A stretch of 64,000 nt of DNA from Leucobacter sp. OH1287 (GCF_003859945.1 NZ_RQYM01000010.1:1-64000); one strand, 5' to 3'. Shown: positions 33,992 to 43,500, counted from the stretch's first letter. The notes: generated from the letters alone by a model not told the origin. Made by a program: numbers and translations.

Positions 33992-36037
33992 ATGTGCGCG
34001 GAGGGTGAGTTTAGTGTTGCGGCGGTGCTGCTTGATAGCAGGCTGCCGCAACTAGACCACCTGTTCGACTATAAAATACCTGCTGCGCTACAGGGTTATA
34101 TCCGGGTCGGCCAGCGAGTGAAAGTGCCGCTCCGAGGCAACAGTCGCAGCAGCTTCGGCTGGGTTATCGAACTGAAACACAGCAGTGATTACACGGGAGA
34201 GCTCGCGGCAATCGACTCGCTGGTAACGCCAATCCCGCTGCTCATCCGCGAGGTGTGGCAGCTTGTTAGAGCGGCAGCGGATCGCGCCGCAGGTTCCGCC
34301 TGCGACATTATCCGGCTCGCAATCCCAACCAGGCACGTGAGAGCAGAAAAACAATTCCTCGCCGAGCTAGAGGCCGCCGAGCAAGACCCCTCCGAAAATG
34401 CAGCGGTTCAGCCGGGGGAAGAAACCCCCGCGGGGCTGCTACTCGGCGGTGCCAAACTCGCGATGGAGCTCTCACACGGTCCAGTGAGGCTGAGCAGCGG
34501 GCAGTGGGTAGGCGGTTGGTCGGAGCGACTGAGCGAGCTCGCTGGCGTGATCCACCAGAGCGGCCACAGCGTGATTATTTCTGTGCCAGACTATCGTGAC
34601 CTGGAGCAGTTGACGGCGGCGCTCACTGCGCGGGGGGTGACAGACGTGGTTAGGGTTGACGCGAAACAGTCAAAATCAGACCGCTATCTAGCGCACCTGA
34701 AAACACTGCAGGAAAAGCCGACCGTGATCGTCGGCAACCGCTCAGCTGTTTACGCCGCGGCACACAACCTCGCAGCCGTGATCGTCTGGGATGACTCGGA
34801 TCCGCTATTTGCCGAACCACTCTCACCATACGTACACACCCGCGATGCCGCGCTGTTAAGATCACAGCTGACCGGCTGCGGGGTGCTGTTTGCGGGGCAT
34901 GTGCGCTCCATTGAAATGCAGCGGTTTATCGACAAGGGGCTGGTGTTAGCGCAACAAAATCCGCCACAACGGGTGACGATCAGGCACGCCGACGCCGGGG
35001 CTGCTCCCGCCTTCACCGGACGGATCCCGAGCGTTGCCGTGCAAACAATCAGACATGGCCTAAAAACCGGGCCCGTGCTCGTGCAGGTGATCAAACCCGG
35101 GTACAGCAGCGCACTCATCTGCCAAAAATGTCGCGCTCTCGCAGGCTGCAAGAACTGTTCCGGACCGCTGAAAGCCACCGCCCACAACCCCGAGTGTTCA
35201 CTCTGCTCACTAGACAACACGCACTGGCAGTGCCGCAACTGCCGCGGCGTAAAACTCGCGATCGTTGGCCCCGGCAGTGAACGCACAGCGGCAGACTTTA
35301 AAAAATTATTCCCCGGCGTGCGGATCCTCGTCAGCGACGGCAAAACACCGATCGGCGCCATCGACTCAAGACCAGCGATTGTTGTTGCAACACCCGGGGC
35401 AGAACCAATCGCCGCGGGCGGCTACCGTGCAACCGTGCTGCTCGACGCCGAAAGGATGCTGTCAGCGCCAACCCTGAAAGCAGCAGAGAACACACTGCGC
35501 TGGTGGGAGAACGCCGCCGCTAAAACCGCGCCCGACGGGCTGTGTTTGCTCGCGAGCGGATCCGGCCCCGTAGTGCAGGCGTTCCTCACAGGCCAAATAA
35601 GCCCCTGGTTACAGTCAGAACTACAAGACAGAAACGCGCTCAGATATCCGCCAGCGGTCAGGGTGGCAGAGCTCACAGGCACAAAAACCCAGGTTGCAAA
35701 CGCGCTCGCGGCCGTCGCAGAGATTCCGGGTGTGGACAACCTCGGCATGGTTAAAACGCCAAACGGGGAAGCGCAGTCACTTGTCAGGTTCGGTTACTCG
35801 CAGGGTAAACAGGTTGCGACCGCGCTACGCGCACAGGTTGTTACCGGAGCGGCAGGCAGCAAAGGAATCGCGGCGCAGCGGCAGAGTAAAAGCCAGTCCG
35901 GGCAAGGATATAGCGGGCAGGGCTACAGCGGCAGAAGAAGTAAAAACCTGCGGCTAAGATTTGATGATGTCACAATTTTTGACGACCTGGCGAAAGCCGA
36001 AACACTCGAAACCGCGGAGGAGAGCACAAAACTATGA
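33992..36037 (+). CDS. priA: PriA-like primosomal protein, ATPase-deficient
   Basis: A primosomal protein N-prime homologue, 681 residues. The N-terminal 3'-DNA-binding domain (VLLDSRLPQLDHLFDYKIP, VGQRVKVPLRG) and the zinc-binding cysteine cluster (CQKCRALAGCKNC ... CSLC ... CRNC, about 375-425) are clear. No Walker A GxxxxGKT exists where PriA has its helicase P-loop, and the DEEH box reads DDSD (VIVWDDSDPLF, about 265). Loss of helicase motifs is known for actinobacterial PriA. A Gly/Ser/Gln-rich insert (SGQGYSGQGYSGRR) lies near the C-terminus. ATGAG overlaps fmt. Confidence 0.92.
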   Translation: MCAEGEFSVAAVLLDSRLPQLDHLFDYKIPAALQGYIRVGQRVKVPLRGNSRSSFGWVIELKHSSDYTGELAAIDSLVTPIPLLIREVWQLVRAAADRAAGSACDIIRLAIPTRHVRAEKQFLAELEAAEQDPSENAAVQPGEETPAGLLLGGAKLAMELSHGPVRLSSGQWVGGWSERLSELAGVIHQSGHSVIISVPDYRDLEQLTAALTARGVTDVVRVDAKQSKSDRYLAHLKTLQEKPTVIVGNRSAVYAAAHNLAAVIVWDDSDPLFAEPLSPYVHTRDAALLRSQLTGCGVLFAGHVRSIEMQRFIDKGLVLAQQNPPQRVTIRHADAGAAPAFTGRIPSVAVQTIRHGLKTGPVLVQVIKPGYSSALICQKCRALAGCKNCSGPLKATAHNPECSLCSLDNTHWQCRNCRGVKLAIVGPGSERTAADFKKLFPGVRILVSDGKTPIGAIDSRPAIVVATPGAEPIAAGGYRATVLLDAERMLSAPTLKAAENTLRWWENAAAKTAPDGLCLLASGSGPVVQAFLTGQISPWLQSELQDRNALRYPPAVRVAELTGTKTQVANALAAVAEIPGVDNLGMVKTPNGEAQSLVRFGYSQGKQVATALRAQVVTGAAGSKGIAAQRQSKSQSGQGYSGQGYSGRRSKNLRLRFDDVTIFDDLAKAETLETAEESTKL

Positions 36038-36969
36038 GAGTAATATTTGCGGGCACACCAGAAACCGCGGTGCCGGTCCTTGAATCACTGCAGCGGGCAG
36101 GGCATGAAATCGTCGGTGTTATCACCCGAGCAGACGCACCCCAGGGTCGCAAAAAAACACTCACGCCCTCAGCCGTTGCACAGTACGCTGAAACAGCAGG
36201 GCTTGAAATCTACAAAACGAACCGGCTAGATGCGGAAGCAACCGCCTGGGCAGCCACAAAACAGCCCGACGTTGGCGTTGTTGTCGCCTACGGTGGCCTA
36301 TTAAAAACCGAGCTGCTAGAAACACCAAAACACGGCTGGGTTAACCTGCACTTTTCAAAACTACCCAACTGGCGAGGTGCCGCGCCCGTGCAGCGCGCAC
36401 TAATGGCGGGAGAAACCGAACTCTACATCTCAGTGTTCCGCCTCGTTATGGCACTCGACGCGGGCGCGATTCTGACAAGCGACAGCCTCACCGTGAAACC
36501 AGGCACCACCGCCGGAGAAGCACTTGAAAAGCTCGCGCAGCTCGGCACCAAAACCGTGTCCGACGCACTCGCGCTATTAGCGGCGGATCCGGCAGCAGGC
36601 ACCCCACAGCAGGGTGAAGCAAGCTACGCCCACAAGCTGACAAGAGCAGACGGCAAACTAGATCCCGCCCTGCCCGCAGCCGAGATCCTCGCACACTGGG
36701 CAGGTGTCACACCGGAGCCGGGAGCCTACTTGGAGATCGCAGGCGCACCCCTGAAACTCCACGAGATCGAGCCGCTACCCGGCGAGAACGGTGAAGAGGG
36801 AAACGGTTCCGAGGGTCTCACACCTGGCACAATAACGCAGACAAAACAGGGCGTGATCTGGCAGACAGTTAACGGAGCACTGCTGCTGAAAACCGTGCAG
36901 CCTGCGGGCAAACCAAGAATGGCGGCGGCTGACTGGCTACGCGGCCGCGGCGGGCAGGTGACACTGTGA
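36034..36969 (+). CDS. fmt: Methionyl-tRNA formyltransferase
   Basis: It formylates initiator Met-tRNA using 10-formyltetrahydrofolate. The protein has 311 residues. The N-terminal catalytic domain holds VIFAGTPETAVPVLESL, LHFSKLPNWRGAAPVQRALMAGE (the SLLPxxRGAAP-type active loop) and the C-terminal OB-like domain with YAHKLTRADGKLD. It overlaps priA and rsmB by 4 bases each, so the three are one operon. Confidence 0.96.
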   Translation: MRVIFAGTPETAVPVLESLQRAGHEIVGVITRADAPQGRKKTLTPSAVAQYAETAGLEIYKTNRLDAEATAWAATKQPDVGVVVAYGGLLKTELLETPKHGWVNLHFSKLPNWRGAAPVQRALMAGETELYISVFRLVMALDAGAILTSDSLTVKPGTTAGEALEKLAQLGTKTVSDALALLAADPAAGTPQQGEASYAHKLTRADGKLDPALPAAEILAHWAGVTPEPGAYLEIAGAPLKLHEIEPLPGENGEEGNGSEGLTPGTITQTKQGVIWQTVNGALLLKTVQPAGKPRMAAADWLRGRGGQVTL

Positions 36970-38756
36970 ACCACAACCAGCGAAACAGTCGCGCCGGCGA
37001 CGCGCGAACCCGCAAACACGGGAGGGCTAACGAGCCCGGCCACGGCGGTTTGCAAGGGCGCGGGAGGACGCAGCGGGCCGGTGCGGCGGGATCCACCAGG
37101 GCTCAAAAACCGCGGGTAGACAGGGTGCGGTTAGCCGCCTACGACATCCTGAGAGACGTTGATGATCGGGACGCTTATGCCAACCTGCTGCTGCCTTCAG
37201 TGATTAAAAAACACCGGTTTAACGTGCGCGACGCCGGATTCTTAACCGAGCTCGTGGCCGGGACGCTGCGGCTTCGAGGCAGATACAACGCGATAATCGC
37301 GCTCGCGGCAGAGCGCAACTGGCAGCAGATCGACGCGCGAACGCTCAGGGTTTTGCAGCTCGCGGCACACCAGATTTTTGCGACCAGGGTAGCCCACCAC
37401 GCGGCAATCTACGAGTCCGTTGAACTGCAGCGGCTCGTCGCCAACAAAAAAGCCGCGGGCTTCGTCAACGGGGTGCTGCGGACGCTGACGCGCACACCGC
37501 TTGAGGGGTGGCTTGAGCGGATCCGCAAACAAGAGATTAGCGAGGACGCGAAACTCGCCCAGATCCACTCACACCCCGAATGGGTTGTTAGAGCGCTTCG
37601 AGAAGCACAGCAGCTCAACCTGCGAGCAGGCGACATCGACACTGCGCGACTGCTGGAGGCAAACAACGAGACCCCGCGAGTAAACCTCGCACTGCTGCCA
37701 CGCAGCGGCGTCAGCCGAGAAGAACTGATTGTGCTCGCAGACAGCCTCAGTTACACCGACGCCGAAGAAGCAGGCGGCAGGGAAGCCGAGAAGGCAGCCG
37801 AAGCAGCAGGCGGCGGGCAAACCGAGAACGCAGCCGGCGCGGTCACAGGCAAAACCCCTAGCGAGGCGGCCGACGCGGCGGAGGGTGTGCTGGCCGAGAG
37901 CGAGTATTCGCCGTGCGGACTGGAGCTGCGGGGAGGAAACCCCGCAAGGCTGATCGAGGGATTAGAACTGCCGCCCGGAACCCTGCGAGTGCAAGACCAG
38001 GGGTCGCAGCTGGCGGCGCTGGCACTCGCGCGGGCGGGAGAGAGTGGATCCGCCGAAAAATGGCTCGACCTGTGTGCGGGCCCCGGCGGGAAAACCGCGC
38101 TGCTCGCGGCCGAAGCCGAAGCGACCGGTGCGAAACTGTGGGCAAACGAGGCACAGCAACACCGCGCCAAACTCGTTACCGAGGCGGTGTGCGGCTACCA
38201 AGACATCGTCACCGTCACCAACGCAGACGGGCGAGACGATGCCGCATATAGCGGCCAGATGTTTGAGCGGATCATGGTTGACGCCCCCTGCACCGGGCTC
38301 GGCGCGCTACGCAGGCGGCCAGAAGCGCGCTGGCGGAAACAGTCAGCAGAACTGCCGCAGCTCGTAAAACTCCAAGAACAGTTGCTAGACAAGGCGGTCA
38401 CAAAACTAAAACCGGGCGGCTACCTCGCCTACGTCACCTGCTCACCACACCCGGCAGAAACCCGGGGAGTGCTAAAACGGACACTAAAACGCCACAGTGA
38501 CATGGTCGAGCTAGACACCCTAGAGGTGCTAAACCGGGTAACCGGCAAACCACTAACCCAAACAGGGAAAACGCTATCCGTGCAGCTGTGGCCAGACAAA
38601 CACGGAACCGACGCAATGTTTATCAGCCTGTTGCAAAAGGTCGTACCAGAGGATGAAAACACCGGCCGAAAGCAAAAAAATCATCAACCGGAGAATGAAA
38701 TTAGGCTGAAAAGCGAACCGCGGGCTGCGAGAGAGACGAAGACAGTAGTAGATTGA
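36966..38756 (+). CDS. rsmB: 16S rRNA m5C967 methyltransferase RsmB (Sun)
   Basis: It methylates C967 of 16S rRNA at position 5. The protein has 596 residues, longer than usual because of an Arg/Gly-rich N-terminus and an Ala/Glu/Gly-rich insert (about 260-310). An NusB-like RNA-binding domain (about 50-180) precedes the SAM domain: LDLCAGPGGKTALLAAEA (about 370), DAPCTGLGALRRRPEARW with one active cysteine and VTCSPHPAETRGV with the other. GTG 36966 overlaps the fmt stop. The C-terminal 40 residues are charged. Confidence 0.95.
   Translation: MNHNQRNSRAGDARTRKHGRANEPGHGGLQGRGRTQRAGAAGSTRAQKPRVDRVRLAAYDILRDVDDRDAYANLLLPSVIKKHRFNVRDAGFLTELVAGTLRLRGRYNAIIALAAERNWQQIDARTLRVLQLAAHQIFATRVAHHAAIYESVELQRLVANKKAAGFVNGVLRTLTRTPLEGWLERIRKQEISEDAKLAQIHSHPEWVVRALREAQQLNLRAGDIDTARLLEANNETPRVNLALLPRSGVSREELIVLADSLSYTDAEEAGGREAEKAAEAAGGGQTENAAGAVTGKTPSEAADAAEGVLAESEYSPCGLELRGGNPARLIEGLELPPGTLRVQDQGSQLAALALARAGESGSAEKWLDLCAGPGGKTALLAAEAEATGAKLWANEAQQHRAKLVTEAVCGYQDIVTVTNADGRDDAAYSGQMFERIMVDAPCTGLGALRRRPEARWRKQSAELPQLVKLQEQLLDKAVTKLKPGGYLAYVTCSPHPAETRGVLKRTLKRHSDMVELDTLEVLNRVTGKPLTQTGKTLSVQLWPDKHGTDAMFISLLQKVVPEDENTGRKQKNHQPENEIRLKSEPRAARETKTVVD
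38749..38754 (+). promoter_or_regulatory. -10 element for leaderless DUF805 transcript
   Basis: TAGATT ends 7 bases before ATG 38762 and overlaps the rsmB stop codon. It argues for ATG 38762 rather than TTG 38753 as the start. Confidence 0.45.
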
Positions 38757-38761
38757 TAGAC

Positions 38762-39559
38762 ATGACACAGCAGCAAAACCCGCAAAACCTGCAAAATCAG
38801 CAGACATTCCCGCACAGCCAGCCATACGACCAAAGCCAGCACCCGTACGGGCGGGGCCAGCAGCCGTTCGTGCAGGCCCCGCAGGTGCCGCTGCGTGGCA
38901 CAACAGACCCGCGCGACATGTCACTGCCGCTCTACACCGCAACCTTCTGGCAGGCAATCGCCCGATTCTTCCGCGGCTACTTCAAATTCAGTGGACGCGC
39001 CTCCATCCGCGAGTTCTGGTGGGCGCAACTAGGCATTTTGATCGCAAACGCTGTGCTGTGGCTGCTGATGCTGCCACTCTATCTGAATGTTCTACTCTAC
39101 TTCGTCGACGCTATATTCGACTACGAGTCCTACTACGACCCATACCACTCAACCTCCGCCGAATACTTCTTTGCTTTCCTTGCGCTGTTTTTCACACCAA
39201 AGTTCTTGATAATGGGCTTCATCTCGTCGCTGTTCGGGATCGCGCTGCTACTGCCAACACTCGCGCTCAGCTGGCGACGGCTACAAGACGCAAACTTCCA
39301 CGGCGCATTCTCCCTGCTGAAATTCATCCCAGGCGGAGACCTCGCCGTCCTCATCATGGCTGCACTGCCAGCAAAACCAGAGGGCCAGCGATTCGACAAA
39401 CTACCAGCGGGCGGCGGATCCCAGCACCCAGCGCCAAACACCCCGTCACCGAGCTATCCAGCCCCGGGCTACGTGGGACCGCAGCCAACACCGCAACCAC
39501 CAGCAGCGCCGCAGTATATGCAGCCGCCGGTGCAGCAGGATCCACCGCAGCAGCAATAA
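38762..39559 (+). CDS. DUF805 membrane protein
   Basis: A 265-residue integral membrane protein. The cytoplasmic N-terminus is rich in Gln, Asn and Pro. The DUF805 domain begins at about 50 with PLYTATFWQAIARFFRGY and FSGRASIREFWWAQL, followed by three to four membrane helices and the conserved SWRRLQDANFHGAFSLLKFIPGGDLAVLIMAALPA. A Pro/Gln-rich C-terminal tail of about 60 residues has no known fold. The DUF805 function is unestablished. The paralogue immediately downstream suggests tandem duplication. Confidence 0.88.
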   Translation: MTQQQNPQNLQNQQTFPHSQPYDQSQHPYGRGQQPFVQAPQVPLRGTTDPRDMSLPLYTATFWQAIARFFRGYFKFSGRASIREFWWAQLGILIANAVLWLLMLPLYLNVLLYFVDAIFDYESYYDPYHSTSAEYFFAFLALFFTPKFLIMGFISSLFGIALLLPTLALSWRRLQDANFHGAFSLLKFIPGGDLAVLIMAALPAKPEGQRFDKLPAGGGSQHPAPNTPSPSYPAPGYVGPQPTPQPPAAPQYMQPPVQQDPPQQQ

Positions 39560-39569
39560 CCCAGACCCG

Positions 39570-39592
39570 CCGGTTTAGCAGCGCCAAACCGG
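39570..39592. terminator. Hairpin after the first DUF805 gene
   Basis: CCGGTTT (39570-39576) pairs with AAACCGG (39586-39592) around a 9-base loop, 11 bases after the stop codon. A second hairpin follows within 10 bases. Confidence 0.55.
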
Positions 39593-39601
39593 TTATCCCA
39601 C

Positions 39602-39638
39602 GGCGGAGTCTGTAGCGCTAAGCGCCGCAGGCTCCGCC
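39602..39638. terminator. Second hairpin after the first DUF805 gene
   Basis: GGCGGAG (39602-39608) pairs with CTCCGCC (39632-39638) and is followed by TTCTCCTG. The loop contains AGCGCTAAGCGCCGC, related to the repeats after hisI and in front of 31677. Confidence 0.5.
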
Positions 39639-39726
39639 TTCTCCTGTTTCGCTCAGGCTCTAGCCAGCTAGTTCCAGAGCGCGGTGACTCCAACTGTTTT
39701 CACAGCGCCTATACGCCAGCTGATTA

Positions 39727-39732
39727 TATATT
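39727..39732 (+). promoter_or_regulatory. -10 element for leaderless second DUF805 gene
   Basis: TATATT ends 6 bases before ATG 39739. It marks ATG 39739 as the authentic start of the frameshifted gene. Confidence 0.5.
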
Positions 39733-39738
39733 TATGGC

Positions 39739-40396
39739 ATGAGTAAGCAGAACGGAATGCTACCCCCCAGCCCTGAACAAAGGAGCCGTAAATCCCGCAG
39801 ATTTAAGCCTCCCACTCTACGGGGCGACACCCGGGCAGGCGCTGAAACGGTTCTTTCGCGGTTACGTGAAGCTGAACGGCCGCGCCTCCCGCAGCGAGTT
39901 TTGGTGGCCACAGCTTCTGATGCTGCTGGTGCGGATCGTGATCCTGCTGCCGTTTCTGATCATCTACTATGAAGAAATCTCCGGGCCAGTCAGCTGGTAC
40001 GCCGCATCGTTCAGGATTTACGGTTTTGAGGCGTTCATAATCGAGGACTTTGACATCTTCTATTTTCTTGAGCTGCTGTTCTTTATAGGAACCCCGCAGA
40101 TATCTTTGCTGCTCTTTCTCAACGCGCTTTTGAGTATAATCCTGTTCCTGCCGAGCTTCGCGGTCACCTGGCGGAGACTGCAGGACGCTAACCTGCACGG
40201 AGCACTAACCTGGCTTGGGCTTGTGCCGTTCATCAACCTGGTGCTGGTGGTGTTTACACTGCTGCCGTCGAAAGCGGCGGGGCAGCGCTTTGATCCGGTA
40301 CCGGGTAGCCGCCTTGCGGATCTGTATAACGGCTTCGCGCCGGTTCCCGGTGTTCCAAGCAGACAACGAAAAACAGTGGTCAGCGAAAACAAGTAA
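39739..40396 (+). pseudogene. Second DUF805 gene, frameshifted at a C6 tract
   Basis: The ATG at 39739, with a leaderless-type promoter, opens a frame beginning MSKQNGMLPP that does not continue into DUF805. The DUF805 frame downstream is one base off. It encodes NPADLSLPLY and GATPGQALKRFFRGY, matching the first paralogue, then LNGRASRSEFWWPQL and membrane helices to the stop at 40396. No ATG, GTG or TTG precedes that part in its own frame until GTG 39866, which would cut the domain. Removing one C from the six at 39763-39768 joins the two frames into about 219 residues. The break may be a real mutation, a phase-variable tract or a sequencing error. Confidence 0.8.
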
Positions 40397-40399
40397 GCT
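40394..40399 (+). promoter_or_regulatory. -10 element for leaderless rpe transcript
   Basis: TAAGCT ends 6 bases before GTG 40406 and overlaps the preceding stop codon. No ribosome binding site is present. Confidence 0.4.
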
Positions 40400-40405
40400 A
40401 GCCTT

Positions 40406-41074
40406 GTGAACCCACAGCGAATCCACCCGAGTATCCTGTCCGCAGACTTCGTCAACATGGAGTCAGAGCTGCAGCGAATCAGCACAGCAGACTCCGTTCA
40501 CGTTGATGTTATGGACAACCATTTTGTGCCTAACCTGACATTTGGGCCGCAGATGGTTTCCCGCATCCAGGATGTTTCGCCGATCCCGCTCGATGTGCAC
40601 CTGATGATTAGCGACGCAGACAGGTGGGCGCCGGGATACGCCGAGATTGGTGCAGCATCGGTGACCTTTCACGCGGAGGCGGCCGCTGAACCGGTGAAGC
40701 TTGCCCGGAGGCTCAGGGAGATCGGATCCCGTGCCGGCATCGCGCTAAAACCGGGGACCGCGGTTGAGCCGTATCTGGAGCTGCTGCCAGAGTTTGACAT
40801 GGTTCTGGTGATGACCGTTGAGCCGGGCTTTGGTGGGCAAAAGTTTATTTCTGAGGTGATGCCGAAGCTGCGGCTGCTCACCGAGGCGCGTCAGAAACAC
40901 GGCACCCAAACCTGGTTGCAGGTTGACGGCGGTGTGACGGTTGACACGATCGGGATTGCCGCGGAAGCGGGGGCGGACATCTTTGTTGCGGGGTCTGCTG
41001 TTTACAGCGGGGATCCAGCTGAGCAGATTGAAAAATTGCGGGCCAGCGCACGGCAACACAGCTGCGGGGTTTAA
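40406..41074 (+). CDS. rpe: Ribulose-phosphate 3-epimerase
   Basis: A pentose phosphate pathway enzyme interconverting ribulose-5-phosphate and xylulose-5-phosphate. It has 222 residues as a TIM barrel. [10 protein letters not shown] at the N-terminus, [18 protein letters not shown] (metal and catalytic Asp), [18 protein letters not shown] and QVDGGV are all present. GTG 40406 is the start. It precedes the his genes, for which it may help supply ribose phosphate. Confidence 0.96.
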   Translation: MNPQRIHPSILSADFVNMESELQRISTADSVHVDVMDNHFVPNLTFGPQMVSRIQDVSPIPLDVHLMISDADRWAPGYAEIGAASVTFHAEAAAEPVKLARRLREIGSRAGIALKPGTAVEPYLELLPEFDMVLVMTVEPGFGGQKFISEVMPKLRLLTEARQKHGTQTWLQVDGGVTVDTIGIAAEAGADIFVAGSAVYSGDPAEQIEKLRASARQHSCGV

Positions 41075-41093
41075 AACTACCGCAAAAAACCGG

Positions 41094-41099
41094 TAATCT
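41094..41099 (+). promoter_or_regulatory. -10 element for leaderless hisE transcript
   Basis: TAATCT ends 6 bases before GTG 41106 with no ribosome binding site of normal spacing. Confidence 0.45.
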
Positions 41100-41105
41100 T
41101 ATAGG

Positions 41106-41369
41106 GTGAAAACCTTTGACGAACTTTTTGCCGAGCTAACCGAGAAAGCCGAAACGCGCCCAGCGGGCAGCGACACCGTGAAGCGGCTGGATGCGGGGAT
41201 CCATCAAATTGGCAAAAAGATTGTTGAAGAAGCTGCGGAGGTGTGGATGGCGGCTGAACACGAGTCAGATTCCGCCTGCGCAACAGAAATAAGCCAGTTG
41301 CTCTATCATTTGCAGGTTTTGATGCTGGCAAAAGGTCTAACCCTCGAAGACATATATAAAAAGCTGTAA
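41106..41369 (+). CDS. hisE: Phosphoribosyl-ATP pyrophosphatase
   Basis: The second step of histidine synthesis, removing pyrophosphate from phosphoribosyl-ATP. It has 87 residues, all helical. The MazG-like metal-binding pattern [15 protein letters not shown] (about 37-51) is clear. It is the stand-alone form, with HisI encoded separately at 43096. Confidence 0.95.
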   Translation: MKTFDELFAELTEKAETRPAGSDTVKRLDAGIHQIGKKIVEEAAEVWMAAEHESDSACATEISQLLYHLQVLMLAKGLTLEDIYKKL

Positions 41370-41381
41370 CAAGCAGCTTTT
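41359..41381 (+). terminator. AT-rich hairpin between hisE and hisG
   Basis: AAAAGCTG (41359-41366) pairs with CAGCTTTT (41374-41381), with the hisE stop in the loop and a terminal T-run in the right arm. It looks like a weak intrinsic terminator or attenuator within the operon. Confidence 0.5.
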
Positions 41382-41396
41382 AGCAAGGAGCAAACA

Positions 41397-42248
41397 GTGC
41401 TGAGAATTGCTGTGCCCAACAAGGGATCGCTCTCAGAAACCGCCTCGCAGATGCTCGCCGAAGCGGGCTACCGTGGCCGACGAGACAGCAGATCGCTTGT
41501 TGCGGAAGACCCAAAAAACAGTGTTGAGTTCTTCTACCTGCGGCCGCGCGACATCGCCACCTATGTTGGTTCTGGCGCGGTTGACGTGGGGATCACGGGA
41601 CGCGACCTGCTGCTCGACTCCGACACCGCGGCAACCGAGATCGCGTCGCTGGATTTCGCCGACTCAACCTTCAGGTTTGCAGCACCGGCTGACCAGATTT
41701 CTGAGCTTGCGCATTTACGGGGCAAGCGGATCGCGACAAGCTACCCGAAGCTGGTCGCCGACTTCCTTGCCAAGCACGGGATCGAGGCAATCCTCGTGAA
41801 ACTTGAGGGCGCCGTCGAATCGGCTGTGCGCCTCGGCGTCGCAGACGCGGTTGCGGACGTTGTCTCCACCGGTGCAACCCTGCGCGCTGCGGGTCTCAGC
41901 GTGTTTGGACCGGTGATTTTAGAGTCCACCGCGCTGCTTATCGGCACCGATACAACCCTGCCGGATGTTAACCCGCACACGAAGCGGCTGCTGCAGCGTC
42001 TGCAGGGTGTTTTGGTTGCCCGTAAATACGTCATGATGGAGTACGACCTGGCGGAGGAGCACCTGGCGGAGGCAACCAGGATCTGTCCGGGCGCTGAATC
42101 GCCAACTGTTGCGCCGCTTGCCAACCCCGGCTGGGTTGCCGTGAAGGTGATGGTTTCCGCCTCGGAGGCAGCGCACATTATGGACCGCCTCCACGATCTC
42201 GGCGCGAAGGCGATCCTGGTGACCGCGATTCACGCAGCCCGGCTTTAG
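41397..42248 (+). CDS. hisG: ATP phosphoribosyltransferase, long form
   Basis: The committed step of histidine synthesis (ATP + PRPP). It has 283 residues, the long, homohexameric form with a C-terminal regulatory ACT-like domain (about 210-283) for histidine feedback. [18 protein letters not shown] at the N-terminus, [15 protein letters not shown] and the PRPP loop [18 protein letters not shown] (about 150) are visible. GTG 41397 follows AAGGAG. Confidence 0.97.
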   Translation: MLRIAVPNKGSLSETASQMLAEAGYRGRRDSRSLVAEDPKNSVEFFYLRPRDIATYVGSGAVDVGITGRDLLLDSDTAATEIASLDFADSTFRFAAPADQISELAHLRGKRIATSYPKLVADFLAKHGIEAILVKLEGAVESAVRLGVADAVADVVSTGATLRAAGLSVFGPVILESTALLIGTDTTLPDVNPHTKRLLQRLQGVLVARKYVMMEYDLAEEHLAEATRICPGAESPTVAPLANPGWVAVKVMVSASEAAHIMDRLHDLGAKAILVTAIHAARL

Positions 42249-42321
42249 GTGCGGCAGTGAGAGCTGCGGCGCTAAGCAAACCAGATTGGCGATTTTTACG
42301 GATCCACCAGAGAAGGCAAAA

Positions 42322-43086
42322 ATGACACTTGCGACTCGAGTTATTCCCTGCCTTGACGTTTCAAACGGCAGGGTTGTGAAGGGCGTCAACTTCTTGAACC
42401 TGAAAGACGCCGGTGACCCGGTTGAGCTCGCCGCGAAATACGCTGCCGAGGGGGCGGATGAGCTCACCTTCCTCGACGTGAGCGCGACTGTCGACAACCG
42501 CTCAACCACCTACGAGATGGTGAAACAGACCGCTGAGCAGGTGTTTATTCCGCTGACCGTGGGCGGTGGTGTGCGCACCGTTGACGATGTTGCGAAGCTT
42601 TTAAGCGTTGGCGCCGACAAAATCGGGATTAACAGCGCCGCGATCGCAAACCCGGAGCTGATTAACCAAATCGCCGACCGTTTCGGCAACCAGGTGATTG
42701 TGCTGTCGCTCGACATTAAACGCAGTGAGCGGATGCCGTCCGGGTTTGTTGTGACAACCCACGGCGGGAAACGCGAAACCGATCTGGACGCGCTCGCCTG
42801 GGCGAAAGAGGCTGTTTCGCGTGGCGCCGGTGAGCTGCTCGTCAACTCGATGGATGCCGACGGCACCCAGGCTGGTTTCGACCTGGAACTAACCGCCGCG
42901 GTCCGCAAAATCGCCGATGTGCCGTTGATCGCGTCCGGCGGGGCGGGCAAGCTCAGCGACTTCGCACCAGCGGTTTCTGCGGGGGCGGATGCGGTGCTCG
43001 CCGCCTCAGTATTCCACCACGGCATTTTCAGCATCCGAGAGGTGAAACAGGCGCTCGCGGACGCGGGTGTGACGGTGCGTGGGTAG
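42322..43086 (+). CDS. hisF: Imidazole glycerol phosphate synthase cyclase subunit HisF
   Basis: The TIM-barrel cyclase half of IGP synthase, which needs the glutaminase HisH (not in this window). I take ATG 42322 as the start (254 residues), preceded by AGAAGG; a TTG at 42286 would add 12 residues foreign to the family. Catalytic Asp residues sit in [15 protein letters not shown] (about residue 11) and [28 protein letters not shown] and [12 protein letters not shown] are the phosphate-binding loops. Confidence 0.96.
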   Translation: MTLATRVIPCLDVSNGRVVKGVNFLNLKDAGDPVELAAKYAAEGADELTFLDVSATVDNRSTTYEMVKQTAEQVFIPLTVGGGVRTVDDVAKLLSVGADKIGINSAAIANPELINQIADRFGNQVIVLSLDIKRSERMPSGFVVTTHGGKRETDLDALAWAKEAVSRGAGELLVNSMDADGTQAGFDLELTAAVRKIADVPLIASGGAGKLSDFAPAVSAGADAVLAASVFHHGIFSIREVKQALADAGVTVRG

Positions 43087-43095
43087 GGGCAGAGC

Positions 43096-43449
43096 ATGAC
43101 AGAAAACGGCACAGAGTTTGATCCGGCGACGCTGAAGTTCAACAGTGACGGGCTAATCCCCGCGATTATTCAAGACGTTGCAAACGGGCAGGTGCTGATG
43201 CTCGCGTGGATGAACGAGGAAGCGCTCAGGCGCACCATCCGTGAGGGGCGTGTCACCTTCTGGTCCCGGTCGCGGCAGGAATACTGGCGGAAGGGCGACA
43301 CCTCCGGCCACAAACAGTTTGTGCGGGAGATTAGCCACGACTGTGACAGCGACACCCTGCTGATCCAGGTCGAGCAGGTGGGGGCGGCGTGCCACACGGG
43401 GGAGCGCAGCTGCTTCGACGGGCGGAGGATTGCGGGCGGCGACGCTTAG
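43096..43449 (+). CDS. hisI: Phosphoribosyl-AMP cyclohydrolase
   Basis: The third step of histidine synthesis, opening the adenine ring. It has 117 residues. [33 protein letters not shown] and the metal-binding [26 protein letters not shown] are family hallmarks. The last three codons and the stop lie in a tandem repeat unit (43438 onwards), so the C-terminus may be recently altered. Confidence 0.96.
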   Translation: MTENGTEFDPATLKFNSDGLIPAIIQDVANGQVLMLAWMNEEALRRTIREGRVTFWSRSRQEYWRKGDTSGHKQFVREISHDCDSDTLLIQVEQVGAACHTGERSCFDGRRIAGGDA

Positions 43450-43500
43450 CCTCCCAGCGGCGACGCTTAGCCTCCCAGCGGCGGCGCTTCGCCTGTCGGG
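43438..43500. repeat. 21-base tandem repeat over the hisI stop
   Basis: Two exact copies of a 21-base unit lie at 43438-43458 and 43459-43479, starting GGCGACGCTTAGCC and ending TCCCAGC. A degraded third (GGCGGCGCTTCGCC) starts at 43480. The hisI stop codon is inside copy one. The complement contains GTCGCCGCTGGG, shared with the repeat after yggT. Confidence 0.85.

Noticed and set aside
33992-36037. PriA degeneration as a novel event
   Set aside because: Loss of the Walker motifs is visible but is already known as a general property of actinobacterial PriA, so it is annotated rather than reported as new.
42286-42321. TTG start for hisF
   Set aside because: HisF homology starts at the ATG at 42322 ([12 protein letters not shown]), which has AGAAGG upstream.
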